From Crotophaga sulcirostris (taxonomy: Eukaryota > Chordata > Aves > Cuculiformes > Crotophagidae), in assembly GCA_013397455.1 (NCBI GenBank), contig VYZB01000219.1, positions 1,420,778 to 1,484,777 of the forward strand: a stretch of DNA of 64,000 nucleotides, in the 5' to 3' direction. The position numbers and the translations under genes were made by a program. Shown here piece by piece: positions 1 through 13,353 of the stretch (position 1 is the stretch's first letter; every line of letters starts with the position of its first letter). The notes under the pieces were generated by a model that saw only the letters and a program-made list of their open reading frames with translations, had not been told where the DNA came from and did not search any database.

Positions 1-14
1 GGGGCGGGGGGGTC

Positions 15-665
15 GGACCGGATTGGGAACCGGAGCGGGGATCGGTGCAGGGGTCGAAGCGGGAGTCCAGAGCGGGAACTGGGTCAGGAACCGGCGTGGG
101 GGCCGATGTGGGGATTAAAACAGGATCCGGAGTAGGAACCAGATCGGGAGCCGGGATCAAGCTGGTGCGCAACCCAGAGTGGGAGCCGAATCGGAGCGGG
201 AACTGGAGCGGGAAGAGGATTGGGAGCTGGAGAGGAACCGGAGTGGGAAACAGAGGAGGGAGCAGATCAGGAACCGGAGTGAGAGCCAGAGTGGGAACCA
301 GAGTAGTAACCAGATCAGGAAACAGAGCGAGAACTGGGAGCATGGGCAGGGACTGGTGTGCAATCCAGAGCTGGAGCAAAAGTAGAGTAGGAACCAGTGC
401 AGGAACCGGAGCGGGAAGAGGAATGGGAGGCAGGTCAGGAACCAGAGCCGGAGCCCACATAGGAACCAGATCAGGAACTGGAGTGGGAGGCAGAGTGGGA
501 ACCAGTGTAGACACCAGATCAGGAACCAGAGTGAGAGCTGGAGCGGAGAGCAGAGCAGGAACCGGGGTAGGAACTGGAGCAGGAACTGCAGCCAGAGCGG
601 GACCCAGATCAGGAAGCAAAGTGAGAGTGAGATCAGGAACTGGAGTGGGAGCCGGAGCAGGGGGT
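15..665. repeat. Degenerate hexamer/12-mer tandem repeat, GC-rich
   Basis: The stretch is built of diverged copies of a unit close to GGAACC-RGAGCR (6 bp, often paired as 12 bp, e.g. GGAACCAGATCA). Many copies differ by one or two bases and some units are shifted. The array is cut by the left edge. Related GGAACCGGGAGCGG pieces recur at about 840-905. It contains almost no stops on either strand, which explains the long low-complexity open frames there. Confidence 0.85.
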
Positions 666-3600
666 GCAGACCAGCCCTGGCCCTGCTGTGTGGTGAAGCA
701 GCCGAACCCCTACCCCAAGGGGCACCCCGACCCAAACTGGCCCAGGGTCGTGAGGGGGGGCCATTCCTGGGGCTGGGCACGGATCCACTGAGCTCTGCAC
801 CCCTCGCCATGCCCCGGCCGCCCCGCAGATTCCAGTTGGCACCGGGAGCGGTGGATTCCGGCGGGCACTGGGAACCACCGATTCCAGCTGGAACCGGGAG
901 CGGCGGAGTCCAGTGGAAGCCAGGGCTGCTGCCGCACGTCCCCAGGGACCCTGGTAGGAGGCAGGGGCAGAAGGCAGCAGCGGTCATGTTATTACTTGTC
1001 TGACTGACACTTCCTTGGTCTTTGCCACCCTTTCACCTTCCGGTGACAGTGTTTGGCTCTGTTTCTGTGAGAGCAAGTTTGTATAGTGTTAAATTTAAAC
1101 CCTTATACTGTCCCAGCACTTTGATTTCTTTTTTCCCCACCAGAAGGCAAATTGCTGGCTGTTTTTCCAGCCTGTCCCATACCAGAGGTGACATGGTGCC
1201 TGTTCCTTCGGGTAACTCAGCAGTGGTTTATCGTGTGGGTTGGGGGGTCACTCAGCCTGAGGAATTGTAAGGGCTGGAGCTGTAAAGCAGCAAAGGAAGC
1301 GCCTGTGTCAGTGCGCAGTGTAATACAGTAAAAGGGAAGGGTGACCCCTTAGCCAGCCTTGTGGCTTCAGCTTCCATAGGCTCATCTGAGCAGGCGTTCG
1401 TCGTGCCAGGACACTGTGCTGTGGTCACCCGAAGGGCAGGGTGCCTTTGGACAGCCCGCGTAAGCCGAGATGCCGTCAGCTTCCTTCCTTACTGCTGGTG
1501 CTTGTTCTTGTATGCAGAGGAGGCCAGGCGAGTCATTCAGCTGAAAACCAGCACAGGCAGGAGGGGAAAGGGGGAGAACCCCAGTGCAGGCCTCCCTAAA
1601 TCTTTTATCTGACTACGATGTAACCATGCAAGGGATGGGGGTGCGGGATAAAGGGGTGTGGAGCTGAGTTGTTCCTTCCCCACAGCAGAGTGGACTTGAA
1701 GTGCTGAAGCTGATTGTTCAGCTCGGCCTTCGCACGGTGTTGAAAGCGGGTGTTGTACTCACAGGGAGATCCCAGCAAGCACTGGAGCGTGTAAACGGCT
1801 TCTGCCATGGAGTTGAAAGGGCTTGGGGAGCTACAAGCGTCGGCTGCAGCTTGTGAAAGCAGCTACTGGTCCCTGTAACAGTGCTTAGGGAGACTGGGGT
1901 CTTTTGGAAGTGTACGGTTAGCGTTTTGGCTCTCCCTGGTTCAAAGTCTGGTAGCGTTAGGTGTGTCTGCTTTTAGCTGGTGTTGTTTGGAATAGGTGAG
2001 TGTTGGAAAGAATAAGACTAAAGCTGGTGTTGGCAAACTCCTGCGGGAGGCGAGGTCGAAGGGTGACTGTTAGGGGTAATGGCTCCTTGGGGCCACAGCC
2101 CAAGTGTCTTCCCTGTCAGGGATCCCTGGCACATCTCTCCTTCATGGTAAAGGTTCTGCAAGTGCTAAATTACGCATGTGGGAAGTTTAGCTGAGCCCTC
2201 TGGATCCAGCATATCTCCTATATGTCATGATGTTGCTGTTCCTTAATTGAATATGTGTGCTGGCTGCTAAACCACGGCCTGATGAAGGCTGCTGATGCTA
2301 GCAGTCCTTCTGTAAGCAAGGTTATGCTGGTTACGTGTAAATGTGCATTGTGCTTCCCGGGAATCCTGGCTAAAATTGTCCTGGTCTGTTTGGGTCCAGT
2401 CAGGGGAAGAGATACTGCAACCTTTGCCACCAGAAGCGTTCAGCTCCCTGGCACAAGAGGTGTGAGGCAGTGAAACAGGCTTTTCCGGCCTTTGGGAGAG
2501 TCGCTTCCTCTTCCTGTGAAGTAGGAAGACCTGTTCTGGGGTGGGTTAGGGGCAGAGCCTTTGAACAGGGTGATGTGGAGGGCCAGAGACTCCTTGGAGT
2601 CTCCACCTTCCTTTGCTCATGTGCTCCTAATAGTGACCCAGCAGCAGTGCCCCAGTTTCTTGTGCCAGTTGTCCTTGCAGTGGATCAAAAGGAGTGGGAA
2701 ACAGAGGAAGGTGGAGCAAGGTGTTCAGTTCGCACGTGACAGTTGGGGCACCTCTGCTCTTCCCCAGCTATTTTGGGAAGAGCTCAATGAAGTCTGCAGG
2801 ATGCTATCAAAATATTAAGTGAGTGTGAGAGCAAGGAAATGCTTTTATTGTGTCTGGGACAGGTGACGCGAGTGGCAGTGTTTGCTCAGAAAACCAAGGG
2901 AGGAGGTGAGAGCTTCAGCTTTACCAGGAGCTGATCAGCCAGAGGCCAGCGAGGGTAGGACTGCTTCCCAAACTTGAAGGCAACATCCCAGCCGGAATGT
3001 CCTGTGTCAGTTTTCCAGCTCTGCTGAGGGAAGCTGGCTTTCTCACTGATCTCTCGAGGTAGCCAGGGCCTGGCAAATCCAAACAACAGAAAAACAACCT
3101 TTAACCCCCCCCAACCCGTCCCAAAGCCCTGTCTCTGCTGTCAGGGAAGAGAAGGAGCTTTTGTTTGTATCTTGCTCCCTGAAACAGAAGTGTCTGTTAC
3201 CTCCTCCTGACTCTTCCCAAGTGGAGTAACAAGCTGTCTGATCCTGTACGAAGTTAATGAGTTGATCTTTCTGATTTGGTGAGAAGGGAAGGTGTCGTAG
3301 CTGCCCTCTGTAGGGTGTGTGAGAGCAAACAGGGCCCCAGTTCTGCCCTACAGGCAATTAACCTTTCTAGGCAGAGGAAGATGAGGGTAAAAGGCTGGTG
3401 ATAAGCAAGTTATGGCTTTGTGAGAAGTCTAGTCTTGTCATTCATCTCTGGTAGCTTGGAGGTAGCTTTCATCAGGCATCTCTGCTTCACCCCTCCTAAG
3501 GGGCTCTGCTTTCAGCTCGCAGTCGTGTTTGTAAAATGGAGGCTTGGTGAAAGACTGTGCCCCCCAGAAGCTGCAGCCATGTGGATGTTGCAGCAGCTCA

Positions 3601-6209
3601 AGTAGAAGCACTGTTAACCACTATGTTTTTCCCTTATCCACTCTCTCGGGGCTTTTCTGCTGTTGCTTCGTGCAGTTTTCCAGTGTCAGTGTTGAACTGA
3701 CAATCGCTCTTTGTTCCTTTGGCTCTGAATAGTTAGCAGCGCTGGGGTCATTTATTTCTGCTAATCTAAGCTGTAAATGCTTGGCAAAATCAAGTATCAG
3801 CAGCAACTCGCAGTCTCCTTGCAGGCTTGGGCCTGAGATGTCACTTCTGAATCACGTTTGGAAGACTTCTTAAAGTCTTTGAGAGGAGGACATTCATCCT
3901 GCCAGTGAGTCTGCTTTACTAACACTGCTAGCTGGGTGCTCTCTCTGACCCTGCCTGGGGGTGCAGCAGGGGCTGATGCAGGATGTGGAGCTGCATTATA
4001 ACAGTAAAACCTTCAGGAACCTGCTCCCTCGAGACATCTCTCCTGCCTTGAGCTTGCTCTGTTGAGAGCAGGAGCCCTTACTACTTATTTTACTGCAACA
4101 GAGGAAGAGGAGGCAGCAAAAGGTGTCTTGGAAGGGTGTGTTTGCAAGCACAACTAAGGTTGACAGACAGAGTGTGACAACATTTTCCTAAACTCAGTAT
4201 TTTGAAGGACTGAGGAAACAGGGTGTATTGGAGGCTTCTGAGCAAATGCAACAGCTAAGGCTGAACAAGTAGCTTATTCTGGTTGTAACAGGAAGAAATG
4301 TATCGGGGCAGGAGGATGGAGACATGGCAAGAGAAAGGAAAGGCTTGGTGTCTCCAGAGCTGTGAGAGGGCAAAGCAGCACAGTTTCCTGCTAGGGTTTG
4401 AGTTCTGCCACGTTGAGACTTCCACCTGCTCTATGGAAGAAACCAACCATGAGGCAAATAAGAAGTCACCAGGAAGGACAGAGGCCTGAAAAAGTGTGGG
4501 AATTCCTGCAAGGCAAAACGTACACTGGTTTGGCTTGAGAGTGGAAAAGCTGACCTGTAGCTGAGCCATAAATGAATTGCCCAGCTTGTGTTGCAGAAAG
4601 CATCATTTGCAGATGGGTTCTCCTGTGGGCCACCTGGAGACTTGCTGGTCCTGATGGAAGGGCTCACCTTCAGAATTAGCCTCCAGCAACTGCTGTTTCC
4701 CAGCCTGGTGCAACGGGTGGGAGGCTGCTTGGGTGAAGGTGGGTGGTAGGCTGCACATCTCTGCACCTTCTTCTGGGGTGTCCTGCTGCTTCTGTGACTG
4801 GGCAAGCTGGCAAGGCTGAGACCTGTTTGGCCAACCTGATGCTTCTGGAGAACAAGATAGCCTTGTCCTATTCTACTATTGGCATGGTGGCCCAAAAGTG
4901 ACCTGAAAGCCTACCTTCTTGTGGGTTAACACTGCAGCTGAGAATGCTGCAGCAGCACTAGCTGCTGGGATGCAGATAGGGAATAACTGGGGTCGGTTGC
5001 AAGTAGTACCCTGTACAGGTTTGCCTTGTTGCTGATTCTTTTGAAAAAAGTGCTGGGAATCTGGTGCTGCTGGGATTATGTTGTGCTGTGTCAGTGAGCG
5101 GTGTTTCTCTCCTGAGTTAGGCAGCGCAGATAGTGTGTCACCCCTGGGAGCATCTGTAGTGCTTGGCTGTAGATGACTTATTCTGCTGATCACAGGTGCT
5201 GGGCAACTTCGTTGCACTGAAGTTGACTCTGCTGGTATAACTGTTGAGTATTAGAATGTGCTAGAAGAGTTGAGTCTTTTAACTCCGATGTGAATTCTGC
5301 TGCTGCTCCATGTGTGCATATAAGGTGCAGTACACCGTACAGAGCGGTGTACCGGATCTTGTATGAGTGTAACAATACCATCGTGTCTAGGCAAGTACCA
5401 GTCTAGCTGCCTTGTCTTGAAGGGATGTTGTGCATCAAGAGGAGGATTTAGTGTGGTCTTTCATCGCTGTGACTGGTTTCTGGCTATGCTGGCAGTGATG
5501 TCTGTTCAGAGGCTCCGTCCCCTGCTCCCAGGCTGGCAACAGGCCTCTTTCCCTACCTTCTTTATCAGAATCTGTTTGTCGTTATGGTTGTGCCTTGCGT
5601 TGCAGCTCTGGGCAACAGTTTAACCTTTGATAAAGGATCTGTTCTTGCAGAGCTGAAGCTCGGGATGTGGGGTGTGATGGAGACCTTGAACCGGGCCTGG
5701 GTGAGCTGGTCAATTTGGCGAGGCACTACTCCACTTTCGAACTCACGCTGTGATATTGAGGTTGCAGTGCTGATCTGTCATGTGAATGCCAGTCTGGGAT
5801 AACCCTGAGGATCTCTCCACTGTACCCCAGTGGACCAACCTTTACTAAAAGTCTTCTACTGGCATCTGGGCTGGGTCAGCCTTGGGGTAACTGTTGCTCT
5901 GTGGGAATGTGAGATACATGAGTGGGCAAGGACAGGAAGAGTGGCATCTGTGGGGTGGCACGTGGGATTTATCTTAACTGGCAGTGCGTTTTCTGCTTTG
6001 ACTTTTATGATCTGTCATTAAAGCGTGGAGCGTTTAGGGAAGAGGTTATGATGTAAGTTCTTACCTAAGCCAAATCACTTCCTCGAAGTAGTGCTTTCTC
6101 AGCCCACTGATCTTGCAGGTGGTTTCTGAAGGAGATCATGTTTCTGCTGCAGAGATAAAGTCTGTAATATTAATACACACAGGCAGCGTGAAGAGAATGG
6201 CAGGAAGAT

Positions 6210-6449
6210 GTGCCAGGGGAGGGTTAGGTTGGACATTAGGAAAAGGTTCTTCCCCCAGAGGGTGGTGGAGCACTGGAACAGCTCCCCAGGGAAGCAATCA
6301 CAGCACCAAACCTGACAATATTCCAGAAGCATTTGGACATTGCCCTCAAATACACGATGTGAACATTGGGATTGTCCTATGCAGGGACAGGAGCTGGGCT
6401 CAGTGATCCTTTGTGGGTCACTTCCAACTTGAGTCATTCTGTGATTCTG
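6210..6449 (+). mobile_element. CR1 LINE 3' fragment
   Basis: The fragment matches the CR1 3' region: gggttaggttggacattagg, the ttcttc...gggtggtggagcactgg motif, and the terminal ttccaac... followed by octamer copies ATTCTGTG/ATTCTG at the end. It is 5'-truncated, as most avian CR1 copies are, and lies in ETF1 intron 1. Confidence 0.9.
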
Positions 6450-7149
6450 AGGAGGAAGAGATGTTTGCAGAGAGGCCAGAATAGAAATAGTCCAGGGTGG
6501 AAGTGGTGCCTGAGGCTCTGTGGCAGATAGTCACAGAGGAGGCGCTGTCCCTGCTTTGACTGTTGGAGTCTCTTCAGGCTGCTGGTCTCTGTAGTGCTGG
6601 GCTTAGAACCAGAATATGGATTTCACATGAGCGGAGCAAATCAGACCTCTCAGGACTGAGACCATCTCTCTTAAGAGCTTGTCTTGCGGTGGTGGTGTGG
6701 GTGATCTGAGGAAGCTGCCCTGTCCCTGTAATGCCCGAAGAATGGTTGGCCTGCCGATTGCCTGTATCTAATTGTTGTAAAACACTTCCTGGGCTTTCTC
6801 ACCTGCCTGCTCTACCTGTTCCTTTTGAATTATAGCAACAATTAGGAAGTGCTGTTTTGAAAGTACACGCTAGCAAGTGGCAGAAAATGACCTGATCTGG
6901 GAGAATGGTTACGTGCCAGACAAGAACTCCAAGTGTTTTATAGCCTTTGGTTGTTTGGGAGCCCAGTACCCTCTTTTACGACTACGTGAATCATTAGTGA
7001 GCAGGGTGATTCATGCACAGATCATCATTGCCATCGAGCTGATGAATGAGACCCTGCCTGCTGAAGACAAATGACGCGGTAGAAGATGGGAATGAGCACC
7101 TCAAAAGAGGACAGACTTTTTTTGGCTTTGTGGAAACTGGATTTCTACA

Positions 7150-7175
7150 CCCCCCTCCCGCCCCCCCCTGCCCCG
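7150..7175. repeat. C-rich low-complexity tract
   Basis: This is a run of almost only C with single T and G interruptions inside ETF1 intron 1. It has no other recognised content. Confidence 0.8.
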
Positions 7176-9165
7176 GTTAGCTCCCTATTCCCATGTAGCT
7201 CTGAGGCATTAACATCTTAACAAGCAAATCTGGATTTGTTGCTTCTGTCCCTTTGTGTACATCTTGTACCCAACTGGCCCATTAGCGTAATGCAACAAGT
7301 CTTTTAAACTTGGAGCACTCATAATTGGAGAGGGAGGAGGGAGAGCAGGGGAGCTGTGGCAAGCCCGAGCCTCCCAGTGAGTCACAAATGTCTGAAGTGC
7401 AGAAATGTCTGTTCCACTTACCAGTAATTGGTCATTCGGGCTTTCTGTATGAGGTCAGATGCAGCCAGTGAGGCCTATTCAAAACATGCCTACGCAATTA
7501 TGTTTTGTGATGTGTTGCCTTTGATCCAAGGATTTCAGCGTGGCGTTGATTCACCTTCCCTGTGGGGTGTGCGGTATCCACTCGTGCTGATTCAGTGCTC
7601 TTTGGCAGAATGGGATGAAGTCAGGATCTGCTTCTGGGACTGCAGAACTGATCTGAGATCTGGGTGCTGGGTGACTGCCTGAGCAGTGGTCGCAGTGTCA
7701 GAGCTCGCTCTGGTTGTGGACAGGAGGAAGCTCGGGGCTGCTTATGTTGACCTCTGTGCAGGTAGTGTGTGGTGGAGCAGTGGGCAAGGGCTTGTTGTTA
7801 ACTGCTCCCTCTGCAGCCTGTGGACGCGCAATACCTGGCCAAGTTCTCTGCGATGTCTGTGACCTGGTTCTTCTTTCACCTCCTTTCTGTCCCTGGAGAA
7901 TGATGCGTGCTGAGCTCAGGAGGCAGATCCTGGCAGCAGGCCAGTCACTCCCGAGGGGGAAGCCACTACCTTGCCTGACCCTTGATGAGACATCAGCCAG
8001 CCTCGCCTCTGCTGAAGCAGCAGTCTGCTGCCTCCCTGTGGGAAGCTCTCCCTTGCTGCCAGAGCAGAGGGTGCACAGAGGAAAACAGGCTCACCTCTCT
8101 TTCCCAGGGTGAGTTCTGGCTTGGTGCTTTGCTCCCTAGCTTGCTCTCAGTAAGCTTGCTTGGCATCTGAAGGCTTTTCCTGTTTGAGAAGGTCAGTGGG
8201 TTAGGGTAAGAGGGCAGAATACCTTTTCAGGATAGTCTTAATGTCCATATTCAAGCTGTTTCTGATTACAGAGTGCTTTTTGTGTATCATCTTCCTGTGA
8301 TGCTGGCAGATGCCACAGAAGATTTCTGTATCAAGGTCTGGGACAAAACTATGGTGGGAGAGATTGGTGTTGTGTGAGTTGTGGTGGCAATAGCTGTCTG
8401 GCCTTGAGCTGTCCAGCTAAGTGATTCTCCTTTGTCCATGGCAGAGGTGGCCTTCAAAAGACTGGGGGGAATTAGCTCTCTGGAGTTTTTCTTCGAATCA
8501 GGGGAGAGGGGCTCGCTCTCTCCAATTAATGCTTATGCTGAAAAGTACTCTTGAGGAAGTAATTACTTGGTGTCCTAGCTCTGCAATCCTCGATCTTCCC
8601 CTCTTATCCACGCTGCCTCCATCTTGTGCTTTTTATGTGCTTATAAGGTGGCCCTGGATCCAGAGAGGTCACCTCTGCCTTACTTTTCCTTGGGAACTGG
8701 TCTTTCCGTATCTTAATACTCTTCTTTGGATGACCTGGAAACCTTTGAGGAACAACTTGTATTCATGTTGCCTTTTAGGAGATGATGCAGAGTTCTGGTG
8801 ATTCTGTGGTGAAATTCAGAATGCCTCTGAGGTGGGGGCTATGAGGTTTGTGCTGAAATGATGCTGTAAAAAGCGCTGCCAACAGCATGGCTTACAGCTC
8901 AACTTCATGTCAAACTTCAAAGAAGCTAGCGGTGGGTGCCATCGTCAGCTAACCGGTCTTGTGTGCTCTGTCCAGGTCTTGCTGCTGCACTTTTCTCCTA
9001 CTGGAGCTGTGCTCCAAGCCCATCATCTGAACAGGGAGTGGGATTTCATCTCTTTCTGATGAAAACATCAGCAAAGACCATTGCTTCTCAAGCAGCAATT
9101 AGTTTACAGCATGTTGGCTGTGCTTGTTGCAAAGCATTCAACCAATGTTCTCACATCTGGGTAAG

Positions 9166-9300
9166 CTTCCATCCCTGGAGGTGTTCAAGGCCAGGCTGGA
9201 TGGGGCTTTGAGCCCCCTGATCCAATGGGAGGTGTCCCTGCCCATAGCAGGGTTGGAACTGGATGGGCTTTAAGATCCATTTCAACCCAAACCATTACCG
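9166..9300 (+). mobile_element. CR1 LINE 3' fragment
   Basis: It contains ccctggaggtgttcaaggcc, gctggatggggctttgagcc and the ttggaactggatgggctttaa block typical of the CR1 3' end. The octamer tail is eroded. Confidence 0.9.
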
Positions 9301-9663
9301 TAGTATTTCATTGAAGTACCATGTGCCTGCAGTGCTGTGTGTGCCTTTGATGAGACGGAGTGCTCTTCTCTTGGACCTGTGGTATGTGCCTGGTGAAGTT
9401 CTGCCTTGGAGCATATGCATATTACTGGTATCCCTCTTGCAGCAGGCTGTGGATGTGTTGGTGATCGAACTGGTGTGGCCACTGCATCACTTCAGTAGTC
9501 TTGGCTGGCCAGGCAGCTCGGTCTCCTTGGTACGTGTGATGCCTGTGCAGTAATACACAGTCTTCTTGGATGGAGACCAACAGATGTTACTTGCATGGAG
9601 CAGTATGTGGCAACAGTTATTTCGTAGAAAGCTTCCTACCTTGTGGTATGTGGATGAGGTCAG

Positions 9664-9803
9664 ATTCATAGAATCATAGAATGGTTTGGATTGGAAGGGA
9701 CCTTTACAGGTCCTGTAATTCAACCCCTTTGTAGTGAGCAGGGACATCTTCAACTAGATCAGAACCCCATCCAACCTGACCTTGAATGTTTCTGCGGACA
9801 GGG
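9664..9803 (-). mobile_element. CR1 LINE 3' fragment, antisense
   Basis: It starts on the + strand with two copies of the tail (tcatagaatcatagaatgg), followed by gtttggattggaagggacc. This is the reverse complement of the CR1 3' end. Confidence 0.92.
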
Positions 9804-9895
9804 TGTTATTTGAACAGTGTTTGCTGTGCGCTCCCTACTCATCTCTGGCAATCGCATATCAGCCTCATCCTGCCCTTGATTCCTGGGGAAAGCAA

Positions 9896-9945
9896 GATCA
9901 TAGAATCCTTGAGGTTGGAAATGACCTCCAAGATCATCGAGAACG
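9896..9945 (-). mobile_element. Short CR1 3'-end remnant, antisense
   Basis: The sequence atcatagaatccttgaggttgg, then gacctccaagatcatcgag, is a 50-base CR1 tail on the minus strand. The remainder cannot be aligned by eye. Confidence 0.7.
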
Positions 9946-10477
9946 AAGAGACTCTTGAAGCTGGTGCCAATGAGCTCATTCTGAGACAGAGAGTGGCTGA
10001 CCTCCCCTGCTCTGTATCTTCACATCACACACCGCGCTATTAGCGTGAAATGTTTCTTTGTGGAACAGCCACAGCTCAGCTGCTATTTGTCCGGCCTCCT
10101 CTGATACCGCAGGTCGGGCCAGTAACTGCTATTTATATAGCAAGTCTGATTAATTAATGCTCTCCCATGCCAGCACATGTCCCACATTCCAGGAAACAGG
10201 TTGTGAGTGACTGTTCCTCCACGGGCTTCTGGTTCAGAATGCTCTCATCTGTCAAGCTGAGGGTCGCTGTGGTACGGTGGTGCCTGCTGCGTGTGGTACT
10301 TTGTGTGGTATGCAACCATGCAGGCAGGTGTTCCACAGGCATAGCACGGTGTAAGGTGGTAGGAGTCTTCTAGAAAACCTCTGGACCAGTTTCTAGTTTC
10401 AGCTGGAAGCTGAAGGTGTAAGGATCTGCTCAGATATTCCTTCTGATGGGCTAAAAAGTGAACACCAGATCCCTGGG

Positions 10478-10711
10478 AATCATAGAATCACCCGAGTCAG
10501 AAGGGACCCAAAAGGATCATCGAGTCCAACTCCCATCCATACACAGGACACTCCCAACATTCACACCGTGTGACTGAGGGCCTTGTCCAAATGCTTCTTG
10601 AATAGTGGCAGACTGATGCCATGACTGCTTCCCTGGGGGGCTATTCCAGTGCTCCACCACCTGCTGGGTGAAGAACCTCTTCCTGATATCCAGTCTAAAC
10701 CTCCCCAGGTA
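10478..10711 (-). mobile_element. CR1 LINE 3' fragment, antisense
   Basis: It begins with aatcatagaatcaccc...agaagggaccc and gatcatcgagtccaac, and ends with the reverse complement of the ttcttcacccagcaggtggtgg and gtttagactgg blocks. Its body resembles the copy at 6210-6449, so both may be one subfamily. Confidence 0.9.
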
Positions 10712-12835
10712 CATATTCCTGCAGGTGAAGATGGCTACTCAGAACAGGAGGCTCAGCTGCAAGCTGTGATGGCATACTGAGCAGCTTTCTCCAGTGTGGT
10801 ACTTGGTGTCTGTTGTGGCCTCCTCACACTGAATCACAGAGCTGTGTCCACAGCGAGCACTGTGCCTGGTGCCAAACGTGGTGTGGGGCGCAGCACAGCA
10901 ATCTAACTATGAAATCCCTGCTCCTCTTCTGGGAAGAGCCCAGCAGTGCCATCCTTGGTCTGTGAAGGCCCAGCTGCTGTAGGGCAGAGTGAGGTGCTGT
11001 CAGACAATCCCTTTTCAGCAGCGCAGGAAGATTTTGCGGGGAGAAGGGGCTGCTCTAGTACCTGCTTGCAGGAATCATGGCAAAACTTCTCCTGTCAGCT
11101 TTTCGGGCTGGGTTAGTGATGATTCAGCAGTGCACAAACTGCCGCTCGTGTGACAGCTTGTTAATGTTTGCTCTTAGGTCTGTGCGACTGGGGAGGCTGT
11201 TTGTGTTGTGGTACAGCTGTCGGAAATTCAAACTGTAGTAACATTGAAGCTTTAATAATAGAACTGGCGGTCCTATCCACAAACCTCGGTCTTCTAAAGA
11301 ACTTGCTGTCACGAGAGAACAAAACATGCTTGGTGTTCCTTCTCTTTCCCCCAGACAGCGCTCTGGCAGGGTGTAGGGGCAAGGTGAGAGCCCACCTGCA
11401 GTGGCTTAGGAGAAAAGTCGGAGCCCTCATCTTCTATCCTAGAGGAACCTAATGCTGGTACCTTCCCGGCCATGCTAAATCTCCGCTAATTGCCAATTAC
11501 TGACAGGGCTGGCACAGCGCAAGTAGTAACCATAGTACCCAGACCATGTAGTGTTTCTACCTTCACAGAGATTGGCACTTAATTGCCTCCTTGTTTCTTT
11601 GTTGTGCGTGGGCAGGTGCTTTTAATGCATTTAATTGTTTTCTCCCCTCTAGTTCCTTGTGCAGTGGCACACGTTTTGCTGCCCTGTGGTCCGGGATGCT
11701 GCTTTCTTACACAGCAAACCCCTCGGAGCATTTTGGGTCTTGCTGCACGTACTACATGCTTTACAGTGGCAGCTATTTGGCTGCTGTGCAGACGCTCCTC
11801 AGCCCAGAATAGGGACAGCAACTGGCTCGGGCTGCTTAAACCTCCTGGCTCAGTTCAGTCCGAAAGCATTAGCTTCCCACTGGTATAGTACAGTTTGTCC
11901 TGGGTGCACTAAAACCAGGGGAGGGTACCTCTTAGCAATGCTGCATTTGAGATCCGGATCCTGGAGAGCAGAATATAATCTGGAATGCTTCAGGTCCTGC
12001 CTTCCTGCAGAAGTGCTTGGGATGACCCAGGGAAGAGGTAGCTCCTCGCACATTTGATCCTGAGCTGCCAATGTGAGCAGTGCGTGCTCTTAGTCTAGAT
12101 GGATCACCTAATTGTTCACTGTAACTGTTCTGTAATAAGGTTCTGTCTGGCAGTGTGCTCGCTGGGGGATTTGTGGTTGTCAACCAACTTGCCAACAGTG
12201 AGTGTCCCGTGTGCTCCAAAGCTTGTTGGGTTTAGAGGCCTGCTGTTTGGAAAAGCCCCTTCCCGGAGGTTGTAATCAGTATGATTTCCATGTGTCAGGA
12301 TCAGAGTACTCCAGAACCCAGCACACAGCTCATCCAGCAGCTGCGGAGGAGGAGGGATGGGATTTTGCAGAAATGCCTGTTGTCTTGTTCAGTTTAGTGT
12401 CTGCAAAGATGGTTGGGAAACGTGGATGCTGTATTGCTCTGCAGAGTAACTTGTTTTCTGCTAAGCATTTTTGGGTGACAGTTTTCTTTAAAATCTCATT
12501 GTGATGCATTGAGCAGAGGCAACCACAGGTTTTTTTAGACCTTGCCATCCTGCAAGAAGGTCACATACAGGTACCAGCTTGTGTTGAGAGGGGAAAACTT
12601 CCCTTCTGTGGGAGGATAACAAGGTCTCAATGGGTTTGTGAGGGAGTTCTGCCACTGTCCCGGTCGCCTCGGTGCAGAACTGCTTCCACTGGTGTCTCCC
12701 TGGTCTCAGCCTCTCTGGAACATGTTGTAATTTAATGATCAGATCCTGGCTTTTTGCTTGTTCAAGGAAGAGGGAGATGAGCACGGGGTTCTGACTGTTA
12801 GCTGCAATTAGCTGGCTGCCTAAGGAACCTGTACT

Positions 12836-13353
12836 CAGACTGGTGAGGCCACACCTCGAGTCCTGTGTTCAGTTCTGGGCCCCTCAATGCAAGAAGGACA
12901 TCGAGATGTTGGAGCGTGTCCAGAGAAGGCCACCGAGGCTGGTGAAGGGTCTGGAGAACAAGTCTTATGAGGAGCAGCTGAGGGAACTGGGGCTGTTTAG
13001 CCTGGAGAAGAGGAGGCTGAGGGGAGACCTTATCACTGGCTACAACTGCCTGAAAGGAGGTTGTGGCAAAGCGAGTGTTGGTCTCTTCTCCCAAGTGACA
13101 GCTGATAGGACAAGAGGAAATGGCCAGAAATTGTGCCATGGCAGGTTTAGGCTGGATATTATGAAAAAATTCTTCACTGAAAGGGTGGTCAGGCACTGGC
13201 AGAGATTGCCCAGGGAGGTGATTGAGTCCCCATCCCTGGAGGTGTTTAAAAGACAGGTAGATGAGTTTCTGGGGGACATGGTTTAGCAGAGGACAGGTAC
13301 GGTTGGACTCGATCATCTCAAAAGTCTTTTCTAACCAGGCGATTCTATGACTT
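12836..13353 (+). mobile_element. CR1 LINE fragment with the C-terminal part of ORF2 intact
   Basis: An open frame at 12843-13286 (147 residues) reads RPHLEx[32 protein letters not shown] and HWQRLPREV. This is the conserved C-terminal region of the CR1 reverse transcriptase protein, ending at its stop before the 3'UTR and the gattctatgac tail. The copy is 5'-truncated and lies in ETF1 intron 1. It is nearly identical to the copy at 63298-63729. Confidence 0.93.

Noticed and set aside
45..987. Long open frames on both strands (248 and 276 residues)
   Set aside because: They follow from the stop-poor tandem repeat; the translations are low-complexity and have no domain.
4431..4895. 154-residue minus-strand frame in ETF1 intron 1
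   Set aside because: No domain, no repeats of a protein type and no splice pattern; length is within chance for GC-moderate intron sequence.
6877..7074. 65-residue frame as a possible exon
   Set aside because: It starts within ordinary intron sequence, and its translation matches nothing I know.
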